Below, in pieces: positions 24,937 through 34,434 of a DNA stretch of 43,506 nt. Both the position numbers and the translations under genes were made by a program. Every line of letters begins with the position of its first letter. The first letter of the stretch is position 1. Source of the DNA: Sulfobacillus benefaciens (GTDB taxonomy: Bacteria > Bacillota > Sulfobacillia > Sulfobacillales > Sulfobacillaceae); contig PXYW01000053.1 of assembly GCA_003023695.1 (NCBI GenBank), forward strand, positions 1 to 43,506, in the 5' to 3' direction. Below the pieces are notes generated by a model. That model was not told the DNA's origin. It searched no databases and saw nothing but the letters and a program-made list of their open reading frames with translations.

Positions 24937-26118
24937 CTATGGCATTACGGGAAGAGAACCGGTACTCCACACATAGCCTCTCTGGAACATGCGCTTAATC
25001 CAGGCAGGCCACCGCCCCTGATAGACGATGTTGCGAGTGCCTCCATAAAATACATTGGTGACGGTAAATTGGGAATATGGTCCTCCGGTTTCCAATAACC
25101 ACACGAGATAAGGGCGGTAGGGGGCAGGAAGTTTCTTTAGGTGGCGTTTGGCATGCCAGTGGTGCACTGCCACTCTTGACTGCACCATGGCGGCATGACC
25201 CATTTTCGGCCACGGGTGGCTAGTGCCGTCGCCAACCGCGTAAATGTTTTCGTATTGAGGATGGTTCAAGTAGCTGTCGGTGGGAATCCAGCCATACCCG
25301 TCATCAACTTTGGTGCCAGTTAGCCACGAAGGCCCTTTGATTGGTGGTACCCATAAGGAGCCGTCATAAGGAATACGTTGCCCTTTAATGTAAATATCCT
25401 TATCAGTGACCCGCTCAAATTCACACTGGGTAAGCACGTCAATGCCATGGCTTTTCATTAGCTGCGCCACTCGTTGCTGCACTTTTGGACTAGTGTTTTC
25501 TGCAAGCGAGGTGGCCGGAGTCAGCACCGTGATTTGAGTCTTGTTGCGTAGTCCTTGGTTGTTTAGCCAAGACTCGAACAAAAAAGCGCTTTCCAGCAAC
25601 GGGCACTCACATCCGACCGTGATTTTAGGGTTCCAATGGGGAGAACCAACAATCGGGCCAGCGGCAAAGACAAAATGCCCTTGTTTCCACTGTTCTCGCT
25701 TCCATGAGCTGTGACGGGCCTGATATCCTTCGCATACTCCGCCGTGCCTAATATTGAGTCCTGGAATATTCTCCCAAGCTGATTCGCTGCCGGTGGCAAT
25801 GAATAGCACGTCATAGTCGGTGGCAGGCAAGCTGGCGGTATACACTTTTTGGCCGTCGGGATCGATTTCGACGATGATGTCTTGCACAGATTTGATGTGG
25901 AGCCGCCGACAATGATCTGCCAAAGGCATGGACACCCGATGGACAAATCCAAACGGCGGCTGATCCATCGCATGAACCAACCCGGGGCGATAAATGGTGT
26001 CTTGCCAGCGGTCAATAAGGATAATGTCAAGCTCTTTCGGGGAATAGAGCCGACGCAACCACGTGGTCACAGCCAGACCACCGAAACGCGCACCGAGTAC
26101 CACCGCACGGGTAGTCAT
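24937..26118 (-). CDS. SQR-like flavoprotein lacking the C-terminal cysteine (paralogue 3)
   Basis: 393 residues; FAD site VVLGARFGGLAVTTW and late IYAVGDGTSHPWPK. Against SQR, Cys129 (GGVCEGYQ) matches Cys128, and Cys170/Cys172 (VGCECPLLESAFLFESW) occupy the Cys160 area. The Cys356 position lies in a segment (LVWLLETGGPYSQF) without any cysteine. The lineup is complementary to paralogue 2. ATG 26118 follows GAAGGAGGT. The gene sits 113 bases upstream of paralogue 2 on the same strand and is divergent from the MFS transporter at 26290. It probably reduces quinone from an unknown donor; whether it oxidises sulfide is open. Confidence 0.72.
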   Translation of the reverse strand: MTTRAVVLGARFGGLAVTTWLRRLYSPKELDIILIDRWQDTIYRPGLVHAMDQPPFGFVHRVSMPLADHCRRLHIKSVQDIIVEIDPDGQKVYTASLPATDYDVLFIATGSESAWENIPGLNIRHGGVCEGYQARHSSWKREQWKQGHFVFAAGPIVGSPHWNPKITVGCECPLLESAFLFESWLNNQGLRNKTQITVLTPATSLAENTSPKVQQRVAQLMKSHGIDVLTQCEFERVTDKDIYIKGQRIPYDGSLWVPPIKGPSWLTGTKVDDGYGWIPTDSYLNHPQYENIYAVGDGTSHPWPKMGHAAMVQSRVAVHHWHAKRHLKKLPAPYRPYLVWLLETGGPYSQFTVTNVFYGGTRNIVYQGRWPAWIKRMFQRGYVWSTGSLPVMP

Positions 26119-26289
26119 TTACACGGACCTCCTTCATTCATGTTAGGTATGACTCATCGTGGCCTAGCCTATACGAAATTCGGGAGGAAAACTTTATCTG
26201 TTGGTAAAAAGGTGGCACAGAAGAAAATTTTTTAAACTAATCGGCCTAGAAGTGATTACCGCCTCGTTCTCCGAAGCGTTATTCCTAAA

Positions 26290-27681
26290 ATGCTGAAACG
26301 CTTCAGAGAGGACGGAAAAAATTTGGCCAATGGGGCACGGCAGTCGCTAAATGATGCGCATCTGACACGGACTCATGTATTTTGGCTGCTACTGGCAGCT
26401 CTTGCATGGTTGATCGAAGCATACGACATTGGGCTGATGGGAGTTGCACTGGTGCCTATGCGCCATTTGTGGAGCCTTACCGCTTCAGACACGGGAATTT
26501 TGGTCTCAGCATCCACCATAGGCATTGTCATGGGTGTAATTCCCGCCGGCTACCTCATTGACCGGTATGGGCGAAAGCGTTTGCTGGTGGCCTCGCTTAT
26601 CTTCTATTCTTTGGTCTCGCTGCTGACGGGATGGGCGGGATCCTGGCAAGAGGTCGCCTGGTTGCGATTGGTTGCTGGATTGGGACTAGGCGCCATGTTT
26701 CCCATTCCATACACCTTGTTGGCAGAACTTAGCCCTAATCACTTGCGGGGAATGGCTGCCGGGGTCCTTGACGCATTTTTGTCTGTAGGATATTTCGCCG
26801 CCCCGCTATTGGCTGCATGGTTAGTACCTGCCTTAGGTATCAACGCTGGGTGGCGCATGCTCTTCTTTGTTTCCGGGGTTGGGCTGATTTACGCCTATAT
26901 TTTGTATCGATACTTGCCGGAATCGCCACGGTGGCTGATATCCCAGGGAAGGCGAAGGGAAGCATCCGAGATTCTAGGAAGACTTAGATTAAGCTTAGAT
27001 GAGCCCTCCTATCCGATGGACTTGCCGCCAGACAGAGCAGCCAGGTTGTTCCAAGCCCCCTATTTGAAGCGAACAATAATGATGTGGATTGCCTTTCCGG
27101 CCATCTTGTTCATGTTTTACGCGATTATGAGCTTTATGCCGACTGTGTTGGTGAAAGAGGGCTTTACCAGTCGTGACGCCTATTTGTTCTCCAGCTTAAT
27201 TATGGCGGCGTCCATTCCCGGAAAATTTTTGGAGGGTTGGCTGGTGGAGCATTGGGGACGGAAGTCCTTGATTATCGCATTTTCACTGGCCGGCGGCGTT
27301 GCAGCATTGTTGTTCCCGTTGGCGCGAGGAACTTTTTCCATTGTTGCCATAGGAATTGTGCTGGCATTTTTCGGAATTGCTGTGGACCCCGCGATTAAAG
27401 TGTTTTCCGCAGAGCAGTATCCAACGACGCTGCGTGGAAAAGGTGTTGCCTTTACCGAAGGGGTGGGCAGGTTGCTGGGGGGAGCATTGGCACCCTATAT
27501 TATGGCTTTGGTTTTAGCCAATGGGGGAATTAGCCGCAGTTTTGACTTTGTAGCGGTAGTGGCCGCAGTCGGTGCCGTATCAGTGGCCACATTGGGCAGC
27601 GAGACCAAAGGATTGGCGTTGGAAGAACGGGCGTTGGGAAGTAAAGCCGGACTAAATATAGTGGGTGAGGGGACAACATGA
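26290..27681 (+). CDS. MFS transporter
   Basis: A 463-residue major facilitator with twelve predicted helices. The signature loop GYLIDRYGRKR lies between helices 2 and 3, and LPESPRWLISQGRR lies before the central loop as in the sugar- and organic-acid-porter families. The charged residues Glu and Asp in helix 1 (LIEAYDIGLMG) suggest proton coupling. The substrate is unknown; the next gene is an acyl-CoA ligase, so an organic acid is a fair guess. ATG 26290 has no clear ribosome site. A TTG at 26323 follows GAGAGGAC and could be the real start. The stop overlaps the ligase ATG (ATGA). Confidence 0.88.
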   Translation: MLKRFREDGKNLANGARQSLNDAHLTRTHVFWLLLAALAWLIEAYDIGLMGVALVPMRHLWSLTASDTGILVSASTIGIVMGVIPAGYLIDRYGRKRLLVASLIFYSLVSLLTGWAGSWQEVAWLRLVAGLGLGAMFPIPYTLLAELSPNHLRGMAAGVLDAFLSVGYFAAPLLAAWLVPALGINAGWRMLFFVSGVGLIYAYILYRYLPESPRWLISQGRRREASEILGRLRLSLDEPSYPMDLPPDRAARLFQAPYLKRTIMMWIAFPAILFMFYAIMSFMPTVLVKEGFTSRDAYLFSSLIMAASIPGKFLEGWLVEHWGRKSLIIAFSLAGGVAALLFPLARGTFSIVAIGIVLAFFGIAVDPAIKVFSAEQYPTTLRGKGVAFTEGVGRLLGGALAPYIMALVLANGGISRSFDFVAVVAAVGAVSVATLGSETKGLALEERALGSKAGLNIVGEGTT

Positions 27682-29089
27682 GCCAAATTCATGAGCAGTT
27701 GCATGAATGGAGTCAAAAGGCGCCGCAGTTTTTGTGGTTGGGCGAAGGAGCGACTGGAGACTGGGTAACGGTGGCAGACGGCGCGCGGCTAGTCCAAAAT
27801 TATGAGGCTACTCTGGCTGAATTCGGTATTGAGCCCGGACAGCGGGTCCTTTTGGGGGTGACGCGTCCGATTCGCTTTGCTTTACTTTGGCTGGCGTTGC
27901 TAGATTTAGGAGCGGTGGCGGTACCCATTGATAGTTTGGCGCCGATGTCTGAGCGAGTTAGGATTGCAGGCCAAATCTCGGCGTCATGGGTCGTGGCTGA
28001 TGAATCTGCTGCGAGCGCTGATTTCGGGGCTGGGATAGTGATGGTTGACGACAAAGGCTACCTGTCTTTGCTGCGATCAGCTATTGTAAAAGCTGAACGA
28101 TACGCCGGTGGGGGTGTGGTGCTATTTACCTCAGGATCCACGGGAGAGCCCAAACCCGTCGGATTGCCCCTAGCCGCCTTGTGGCAAGCGGCAAAAAGAG
28201 TGGCGGCCGTGGCTACTGCCCTTTGCCCTTATTCCACGTCAATGCCGAGGTGGTGGGAGTCTTAAGCAGCTTGGCTGCCAGGGCTAGTGTAATCCTAGAT
28301 CTAAAGATGACGCGGCATCGCTTTTGGCAAAGCATGGAGGAGTGGAATATTACCTGGATTAATCTGGTTCCCGCGTTGTTGACGCTGTTGATTAAGGATG
28401 GCAGCTATGCTTCTTTTCGGTCTCAACGCATCCGCTTTTTGCGTACGGCATCAGCGCCATTGCCTTCATCCGTCAAGATTGCTGCCGAAAATATGTTTGG
28501 TATTGAAGTGGTGCAGAGTTATGGCATTTCGGAGGCTTGCGGACCGGTTACCGTCAATATATCAGGAAGTGAAAAACCTCATAGTGTGGGAATGCCCGAT
28601 GGGGTTGAGGTTACCTTGTTGACGAATGGGGAAATTGGCATTCGGGGTCCCAGGGTCATTGACCCTGCCTGGGGGCCTAACGAGTGGGCACAATCTCGGT
28701 ATATTGACGGATGGTATCGGACGGGCGACTTAGGGCACTTTGACCCAGATGGCAACCTTTATATCGACGCCAGGGTAAAAGACGTCATCAACCGCGGTGG
28801 AGAGAAAATATTTCCTGCTGAAGTGGAGTCGGTACTGCTATCTCATCCCGCCGTATATGAATGCGCCGTGGTCGGTCGGCCTAATCCTGTCTTGGGTGAA
28901 GAGGTTGTAGCATTTGTGGTGGCAGAGAATTTGCCGGCCATTGAACACGAATTGCGTTCGTTGGTTGCAACCCAGTTAAGTCCCTATAAGGCCCCTGCCG
29001 CGTACCTGATGGTAAATCAATTGCCGCGCAGTGGAACCGGGAAGATATTGCGCCATCACCTGATCCAAAGGAGCTCGCAACCGGCGTGA
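27678..29089 (+). pseudogene. AMP-dependent acyl-CoA synthetase/ligase, split by frameshift and deletion
   Basis: Two frames make one ligase. The first, 27678-28265, has the N-terminal region and the P-loop LFTSGSTGEPK. The second, usable from about 28208 to TGA 29087, has RGYCPLPLFHVNAEVVG, YGISEACGP, GWYRTGDLGHFD, VKDVINRGGEKIFPAEVE and the C-terminal SGTGKILR with the catalytic lysine. At 28206-28208 the frame moves, and compared with the family about 8-9 residues are missing between KRVAA and RGYCPLPLFHV, so the lesion is a small deletion with net frameshift. As read it cannot make a full enzyme, unless the window contains a sequence error. All other motifs are intact, so the lesion looks recent. 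It lies between the MFS transporter and an acyltransferase, both overlapping. Confidence 0.8.
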
Positions 29090-30243
29090 TGACATCTACG
29101 GGTGAATCTAAAAAACCGTTTGTGCGTTCCTTAGATGTGGTACGGGCCGTCACTATTGTATCGGTGATTATGGTGCACAGTACCTGGTTTACCGCCAACG
29201 GAGGGGGTTCCGTGACCGCGGGAGCGATATTGTCTGTGTTGCATTTCACCCGTGAGTCCTTTATGGCGTTGACGGGATTTGTTTTGACGTATAGTCTTTG
29301 GGACCGACCCGCGCGTTGGGGACGTTTCTGGGTTAAACGGTATCGCTTGATTGCTATCCCCTATATTAGTTGGAGTGCGGCTTACTTAACGCTATCGATG
29401 CCAGTATGGCCCATTGTTCCCTACGTGAGCAAACTACTGCAAGATTTGCCCACAGGCGCCGCCTGGTTTCATTTGTATTACCTGTTGATTACCATGCAGT
29501 TTTATATGGTTATGCCAGGATTTTTGTGGATCATCCGTCGCTGCCAAAACCATGCCTGGCGGTTAGTGGCAATGGCCGCTGTTTTGGAGGTCGCCCTCAT
29601 GGCGTACGACCAATACGGGTTGTCGACCCATCCTGGCGGCCTTAACGCCTATACCGGCACTGAGGTGTGGACGTACGGACTGTATTTCATTATCGGGGGC
29701 ATGATGGCATCCCGATGGACAGAGGTCTCCGGGTGGCTAAAAAGCCATTCTCGGACGGTGCTGGGATTTTTTGCGTTTGGTATCCTGGCAATGCTAGCAT
29801 TTTATTTCGGGCAATTGCAAGGCCAGGCAAGCCGGATTAACTTCGCTGATGCGGTCCTGCAACCGGCCATGGTTTTGGAGTCGGCAGCAATATTCCTGGC
29901 GTTGGTCCGTGTGGGTATTTGGTATCAAAAATATTGGCAGCGGTCCATTATCCCCTGGCATGCACGGATAATGAAGCGCATTGCGGATGCCTCATTTGGC
30001 ATGTATTTAATGCATCCGATGATTCTGCAGGGTTGGTTGCTGCTGATACACTATTGGCGGTGGAAGCCCAATCCCTGGTTTTTGGATGGACTGACGGTGG
30101 CAATCTTGGTGATATCGAGTGCCGCAATTACAGGGATCTTGTCACGAACCTCATGGGCACCTTGGATTATTGGGCGCTCGGCCTCAGGTAGGATGATGAC
30201 AGCGCCTGCGGAGGAGCCCAGTTGGGTGCCGTCTAACGCGTAG
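29089..30243 (+). CDS. Acyltransferase 3 family membrane protein
   Basis: A 384-residue integral membrane acyltransferase (OafA/YrhL type). The start FVRSLDVVRAVTIVSVIMVH has the family arginine and histidine motif at helix 1, and about ten helices follow. These proteins move acyl groups from the cytoplasm onto sugars or cell-surface polymers; the acceptor is unknown. Starts: ATG 29089, or GTG 29086 in the same frame; I take ATG because of the TGATG overlap with the preceding ligase stop. The upstream AAGGAG (29068-29073) is a little far. It continues the MFS-ligase operon and ends 16 bases before the ECF sigma gene. Confidence 0.87.
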   Translation: MTSTGESKKPFVRSLDVVRAVTIVSVIMVHSTWFTANGGGSVTAGAILSVLHFTRESFMALTGFVLTYSLWDRPARWGRFWVKRYRLIAIPYISWSAAYLTLSMPVWPIVPYVSKLLQDLPTGAAWFHLYYLLITMQFYMVMPGFLWIIRRCQNHAWRLVAMAAVLEVALMAYDQYGLSTHPGGLNAYTGTEVWTYGLYFIIGGMMASRWTEVSGWLKSHSRTVLGFFAFGILAMLAFYFGQLQGQASRINFADAVLQPAMVLESAAIFLALVRVGIWYQKYWQRSIIPWHARIMKRIADASFGMYLMHPMILQGWLLLIHYWRWKPNPWFLDGLTVAILVISSAAITGILSRTSWAPWIIGRSASGRMMTAPAEEPSWVPSNA

Positions 30244-30259
30244 GCAAAGGACGGTTGGC

Positions 30260-30799
30260 GTGGAACAAAAGGCGGTACGAGTATCAAACGATATGTGGCT
30301 GGAACAGCGCGAGGACCATGAAGAGCAACTGCAAGCCATGGTGGAGCAAATGGGTCCCCGTTTGTATCGCTTTGCGGTGGCTATGCTTGCCGACAAAGAT
30401 GCCGCTGATGATGTGGTTCAAGAATGTTTTGTGCGGTATTGGCGTCATTTGGACCGCCATCCCGGGCGTGAATTGGGTCCCGGATGGTTGCTGCGGGTGA
30501 CCGCGCGCCTTTGCTTAGATGAAGGCCGCCGCAGACAAAGACAGCAAACGGCAGTGCAAAGGTGGCAAGAGTGGCATCGCCTGACATCACCGGATGGGGA
30601 GGATCCGGCGGATGAGCAACTTATGGAATTGATTATGGGATTAAAGCCGAAAGATCGTATGGCTGTTGTTTTAGTCTATTATCAGGACTTGTCATTAGCG
30701 GAGGCAGCGACGATCTTAGGCACGACACCCACATTTTTAAAGACGAAGTTAGGGCGGATTCGGAGACGGCTCAAAACAGAATGGGAGCGAAAGCAATGA
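30260..30799 (+). CDS. ECF-type RNA polymerase sigma factor (first cassette)
   Basis: 179 residues. Region 2: PRLYRFAVAMLADKDAADDVVQECFVRYWRH, with the DVVQE-type sigma-2.2 motif at the core-binding helix. Region 4: LKPKDRMAVVLVYYQDLSLAEAATILGTTPTFLKTKLGRIRRRL, a helix-turn-helix for the -35 element. Start is GTG 30260 after AAAGGAC. Together with the overlapping downstream gene, which looks like its anti-sigma partner, it forms a regulatory pair at the end of a transport and acyl-transfer operon. The promoters it recognises are unknown. The organisation implies autoregulation with the operon. Confidence 0.88.
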   Translation: MEQKAVRVSNDMWLEQREDHEEQLQAMVEQMGPRLYRFAVAMLADKDAADDVVQECFVRYWRHLDRHPGRELGPGWLLRVTARLCLDEGRRRQRQQTAVQRWQEWHRLTSPDGEDPADEQLMELIMGLKPKDRMAVVLVYYQDLSLAEAATILGTTPTFLKTKLGRIRRRLKTEWERKQ

Positions 30800-32238
30800 A
30801 GCCAGAAGACATTCGTCGGGTTTTGCATCACCATCTAGATGGGATTTCAGTTCCGGACACCAAACATTGGGTGAAAGGATCTATATCGCAAAAATCCATG
30901 GCTGAGCGTTCTCATTGGAGCCGACTTAAATTGGCGGCAACTGCTTTGGCGTCATTGGCCGTGATTGGGGGATTTTGGCTGGGCACTCGTGCGCGCGGAC
31001 CCCATTCAGTGGCAGGGCCGCGGTTCATCGGGACAGCCAGTGCCCTTAATTTCGCGGTGCCCTATTTAGCCAAACATAAAGTGAGTGCCATCCATGTGCC
31101 CACGTTTTTACCGTTTACCGTTGCGACTTCGCTAAAACCCCGACCGGCTCTTGTGCCCATTGTCAGGGCAGGAACCGGAACATTGCCCCCCTTGCTGTCA
31201 CCGCCATTGCCGGGAAGAAACCGTGCTGTCTATTGGATTGCTGTCAGCAGTCAAGGAGCGCCACTTTCGGTGGCAGAACAAATTGGGGACCGGCGCACTA
31301 TAGATCAACTAATGCAAAGGCAAATTCCGTGGGTGATTGTGGTTGCTAGCCGCCAGTCATTGTTTCCTGGGGGAACTAGTGTCCACCAAAAATTATTCCA
31401 CGGTCGCTATTGGACCACGTCTCAATTGGCCTCGTATCTCAACCAGGTGAACCAGGCGGAGGCGGTGGACTGGCGCCAGGGAGTAAACACTTATACCATT
31501 GTGGTCACTGACCAACAGGTGTCGCAGCCGGAACTGATATGGCTGGCACGCACCATGCAATCGACGACCCTGCGCCAACCCCAGGCGTTTGCGGTGGTGT
31601 ATCGGGCGCTGGTGGAAGCCAAGGCGGGCAAACCGCAATTGGATACTTGGGTCATGTCAGCGACACCCTCCCATAAGGGATACCATACTCAGGTGAGCTT
31701 GTCGCGTTTGGCTTTGTTGCATCCTGTACACGACCGGCAGCGACGTGAAGTGGTATTGCCTAACCCGCCCATTACGGCGCACATCCCGGTGGTATTGCCC
31801 CATCAGTGGTCTGTTTTCGGCCGCCCGTTTTTTGCCGGTGTCTCCTATCAATTTAATCCTGGAGGCTATCGGGTGGCCTGGTACAAAACCTCCACCGCGG
31901 TGACGGTGCCGGTTAACGCACCTCCCCAAGAAATTCCATTACTTGAAGTGACTGCAGGTGATTTGGCAACCGGAACCATACCTCGGTTGGATCACCCTGT
32001 GGTTTCCCTCGCCGCCTACCGGAATCTGGTGTCCAATGCGGAGGCGGGGGCCGTGGCAGATATTGTCAAGATTGGTCCGGATAAAGTATTTGTCACCACC
32101 CGGTTGACCGATACCGCATCTTTTTCGGTAGTTCAATTTTCCTATCGCGGAACAATCTTTCAAGTATCGTCACCGTCACTATGGCACGCATTGTCGGCTG
32201 CCTGCCAAATGTTAGGGATTGAGGCAGCACGCCTTTAG
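30796..32238 (+). CDS. Single-helix membrane protein, probable anti-sigma factor
   Basis: 480 residues. The start ATG 30796 overlaps the sigma stop (ATGA), the usual coupling of an ECF sigma to its anti-sigma. A cytoplasmic N-terminal stretch of about 45 residues (MKPEDIRRVLHHHLDGISVP…) precedes one helix (LAATALASLAVIGGFWLGT). About 415 residues then lie outside the membrane. There is no zinc-binding HxxxCxxC motif and no domain I recognise outside, so the anti-sigma role comes only from position and topology. The external part is larger than in usual RskA or RsiW proteins. A surface sensor role is plausible. Confidence 0.55.
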   Translation: MKPEDIRRVLHHHLDGISVPDTKHWVKGSISQKSMAERSHWSRLKLAATALASLAVIGGFWLGTRARGPHSVAGPRFIGTASALNFAVPYLAKHKVSAIHVPTFLPFTVATSLKPRPALVPIVRAGTGTLPPLLSPPLPGRNRAVYWIAVSSQGAPLSVAEQIGDRRTIDQLMQRQIPWVIVVASRQSLFPGGTSVHQKLFHGRYWTTSQLASYLNQVNQAEAVDWRQGVNTYTIVVTDQQVSQPELIWLARTMQSTTLRQPQAFAVVYRALVEAKAGKPQLDTWVMSATPSHKGYHTQVSLSRLALLHPVHDRQRREVVLPNPPITAHIPVVLPHQWSVFGRPFFAGVSYQFNPGGYRVAWYKTSTAVTVPVNAPPQEIPLLEVTAGDLATGTIPRLDHPVVSLAAYRNLVSNAEAGAVADIVKIGPDKVFVTTRLTDTASFSVVQFSYRGTIFQVSSPSLWHALSAACQMLGIEAARL

Positions 32239-32372
32239 TTTTGCCAGCAGTTTTGCATGGAGTGAAAACCGCAACATGTTCGGTAATTTTCTCGGATCGT
32301 GCATCCAAATGATCTCTGTCCTGCGTATTACCCCAGTGAAGTCAGTCAGTGATTTCCAGGGGAGGGTTCAAT

Positions 32373-34379
32373 ATGACAAAAAAGATAGTGCCGGCATTGG
32401 CCATGGCGTCATCCATGGCGATGTTGGGGATTTTGCCGTCAACCGTATTCGCTGCCAGCACCTCGTCGATGGTCATGCTGTCCGCAAGTGCGACGACCGC
32501 TAGTGTGGGCCAGACCGTAACATACCAGGTTAGCGACAGCGCAGCGACGAGTGCCACGGAATATCAATTTTGGGTGCAGTCGCCATCCGGCCAGTGGCAG
32601 ATTGGGCAAAATTATTCTTCCAGCAATACGTTTACTGTGCACGCAACCCAAGTGGGCAGTGAAACTGTGGTGGCTTACGCGCTTTCCCGAACGGCAGTTG
32701 CAGCTCATGATTGGGGACAAGCTTTGGCGACCAATCCTGACCCGCTTTATGTGGGCAGTCAAGTCTCATTGACCGTGTCACCAGTAGCCTCCAATGGCCA
32801 GCCCGTAGTGCAGGTCACCGTCACCGCGAAAAATCTCATGAACCCCTTATATCAGTTGTGGTGGAAAACACCGGCGGGGGTGTGGGAACAAAGTGGGGGA
32901 TATCAAGCTTCGTCGCTATTTACAGTAGCATTGCCGGAAGCCGGAAACTACGAGTTTGTGGCGTATGCCAAAGAACCTGATGCGATGCCGACTGCTGCCG
33001 AAGCAGTTTACGCCCCAGGACAGACGGTTGCGATAACAGTGCCTGCAGCTAAGGTGGTCGTATCTCCGGCAGTTTCTGCGCTGAAAGCCGGGAGTCAAGG
33101 TGTGGACCCGTTGATGGTTTCCGTTGAAGATGCGGCAGGCAATCCGATCATGAATTTTAACGGGACGGTCACGGTCATGGATACCCAGGGTTTGCTGATA
33201 GGTAATAATGGCACTAGTAATACCGTATCCGTGGCCATTTCGCACGGTATAGGAATGGCACAAGTAATGGCGGCGGCAACTTCTGACGTGAGCGATACCA
33301 TTAGCACCGGGAGTTTAACGGCCAATGCCGGAAGCTTGATGCAGCCGACGTTGGAGTACGGTTCGACGACGGTGACTAGTCGATCGTTTTCTGGTAACAT
33401 ATCCCAGTTAAATACGATAACCCAAATAGCGAGCACCGTCTCTGCCAGCAACGGGGATCAAAATCCATATGGTTTGACTTATTACAATCCCGCAAAAGGT
33501 CCTGCCAACGATCCGTTCATCGGCGATTTCCTAGTTTCGAACTTTTCCAATAGCGGCGGCACCAACGGTGCTGGTTCCACTATTGTGGCAATTAATCCCA
33601 ATACAGGGACAGTGACGCCGTTTGCCAGTACCGCCGCTGGTCCTGTCAGTTTGGCGGTGAGCCCATTAGGACCGGTATGGATCGCCAATTTTGGCACTCA
33701 GGGTACTAACGGCAATGACCAGGTATTAACCCCGACAGGCGGGGAATTCCCTGAGGGCGGCAGCATTATTACTTCCTCCTTCTTAGACGGCCCCTGGGGG
33801 CAAGCCTTTGTGCCTAGCGCCGCTGGGCCAGCCTTCTTCGTGACCAATGCATTAAGTGGCACTATCGACGCGATGTATGGGTTTTCTCCCCCGAGCTTTA
33901 ATACCGATACCAAATTTACCGTCATTGGTCAAGGATTGGCTCACCAAGGCACCACGGCGTCCTCCGTCCAAGGACCACAAGGAATGATTTACGATGCATC
34001 GACGAATATGGTGTATGTGACCGACACGGCGGACAACTCGATTCGTGCCTATTACTGGAATGGGCCCAATACCCCCAATCAGGGGACGGGACAACTTATC
34101 TACCAAGGCGGTCCGCTGAAGGCGCCGGTGGGAATTACCATCGACCCGCTCAACGGCGATTTGCTGGTAGCCAACCAAGGCAATAACAATTTGGTGGAAA
34201 TTGCATTAAATGATGGCCATGCGTACGTGGCTGGCCAAAAAGTCTTGGACAACACGCCAGTAAATCCGCAAACCGGGGCTGGCTCGGCACTGTTTGGAGT
34301 GTATGCGATGAATAACAACGGTCAATTGGAAGTGTTTTTTACCGATGACAATACCAATACCTTGGATGTATTGAAGTAA
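32373..34379 (+). CDS. Secreted surface protein with Ig-like repeats and C-terminal beta-propeller
   Basis: 668 residues with a Sec signal peptide (MTKKIV, hydrophobic core, cleavage near VFAA-S, residues 27-29). Two similar repeats follow: YQFWVQSPSGQWQIGQNYSS and YQLWWKTPAGVWEQSGGYQA, each ending in VVAYA/FVAYA. Then comes an Ig-like stretch (about 200-300), and from about 330 NHL/SMP-30-like propeller blades (GPQGMIYDASTNMVYVTDTA; APVGITIDPLNGDLLVANQG). It has no anchor motif, so it is exported and may be bound by the cell wall. The role is unknown. ATG 32373 follows AGGGGAGG. A hairpin terminator lies after the stop. The location between two sigma/anti-sigma pairs suggests it may be a target of one of them. 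Confidence 0.85.
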   Translation: MTKKIVPALAMASSMAMLGILPSTVFAASTSSMVMLSASATTASVGQTVTYQVSDSAATSATEYQFWVQSPSGQWQIGQNYSSSNTFTVHATQVGSETVVAYALSRTAVAAHDWGQALATNPDPLYVGSQVSLTVSPVASNGQPVVQVTVTAKNLMNPLYQLWWKTPAGVWEQSGGYQASSLFTVALPEAGNYEFVAYAKEPDAMPTAAEAVYAPGQTVAITVPAAKVVVSPAVSALKAGSQGVDPLMVSVEDAAGNPIMNFNGTVTVMDTQGLLIGNNGTSNTVSVAISHGIGMAQVMAAATSDVSDTISTGSLTANAGSLMQPTLEYGSTTVTSRSFSGNISQLNTITQIASTVSASNGDQNPYGLTYYNPAKGPANDPFIGDFLVSNFSNSGGTNGAGSTIVAINPNTGTVTPFASTAAGPVSLAVSPLGPVWIANFGTQGTNGNDQVLTPTGGEFPEGGSIITSSFLDGPWGQAFVPSAAGPAFFVTNALSGTIDAMYGFSPPSFNTDTKFTVIGQGLAHQGTTASSVQGPQGMIYDASTNMVYVTDTADNSIRAYYWNGPNTPNQGTGQLIYQGGPLKAPVGITIDPLNGDLLVANQGNNNLVEIALNDGHAYVAGQKVLDNTPVNPQTGAGSALFGVYAMNNNGQLEVFFTDDNTNTLDVLK

Positions 34380-34394
34380 CTGGCGCACACAGTG

Positions 34395-34429
34395 GGCCTG
34401 ACCCTGTTATGGACGGGGCCAGGCCTTTT
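34395..34429 (+). terminator. Terminator after the secreted protein
   Basis: GGCCTG-A-CCC (34395-34404) pairs imperfectly with GGGGCCAGGCC (34415-34425), followed by TTTTATT. A plausible rho-independent terminator about 15 bases after the stop codon; it lies before the convergent anti-sigma gene. Confidence 0.7.
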
Positions 34430-34434
34430 ATTGA

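Noticed and set aside
26196..26294. Tiny TTG-started frame upstream of the MFS gene after GGGAGGA
   Set aside because: Ribosome site is 13 bases away, the product is about 32 residues with no hydrophobic or conserved features.
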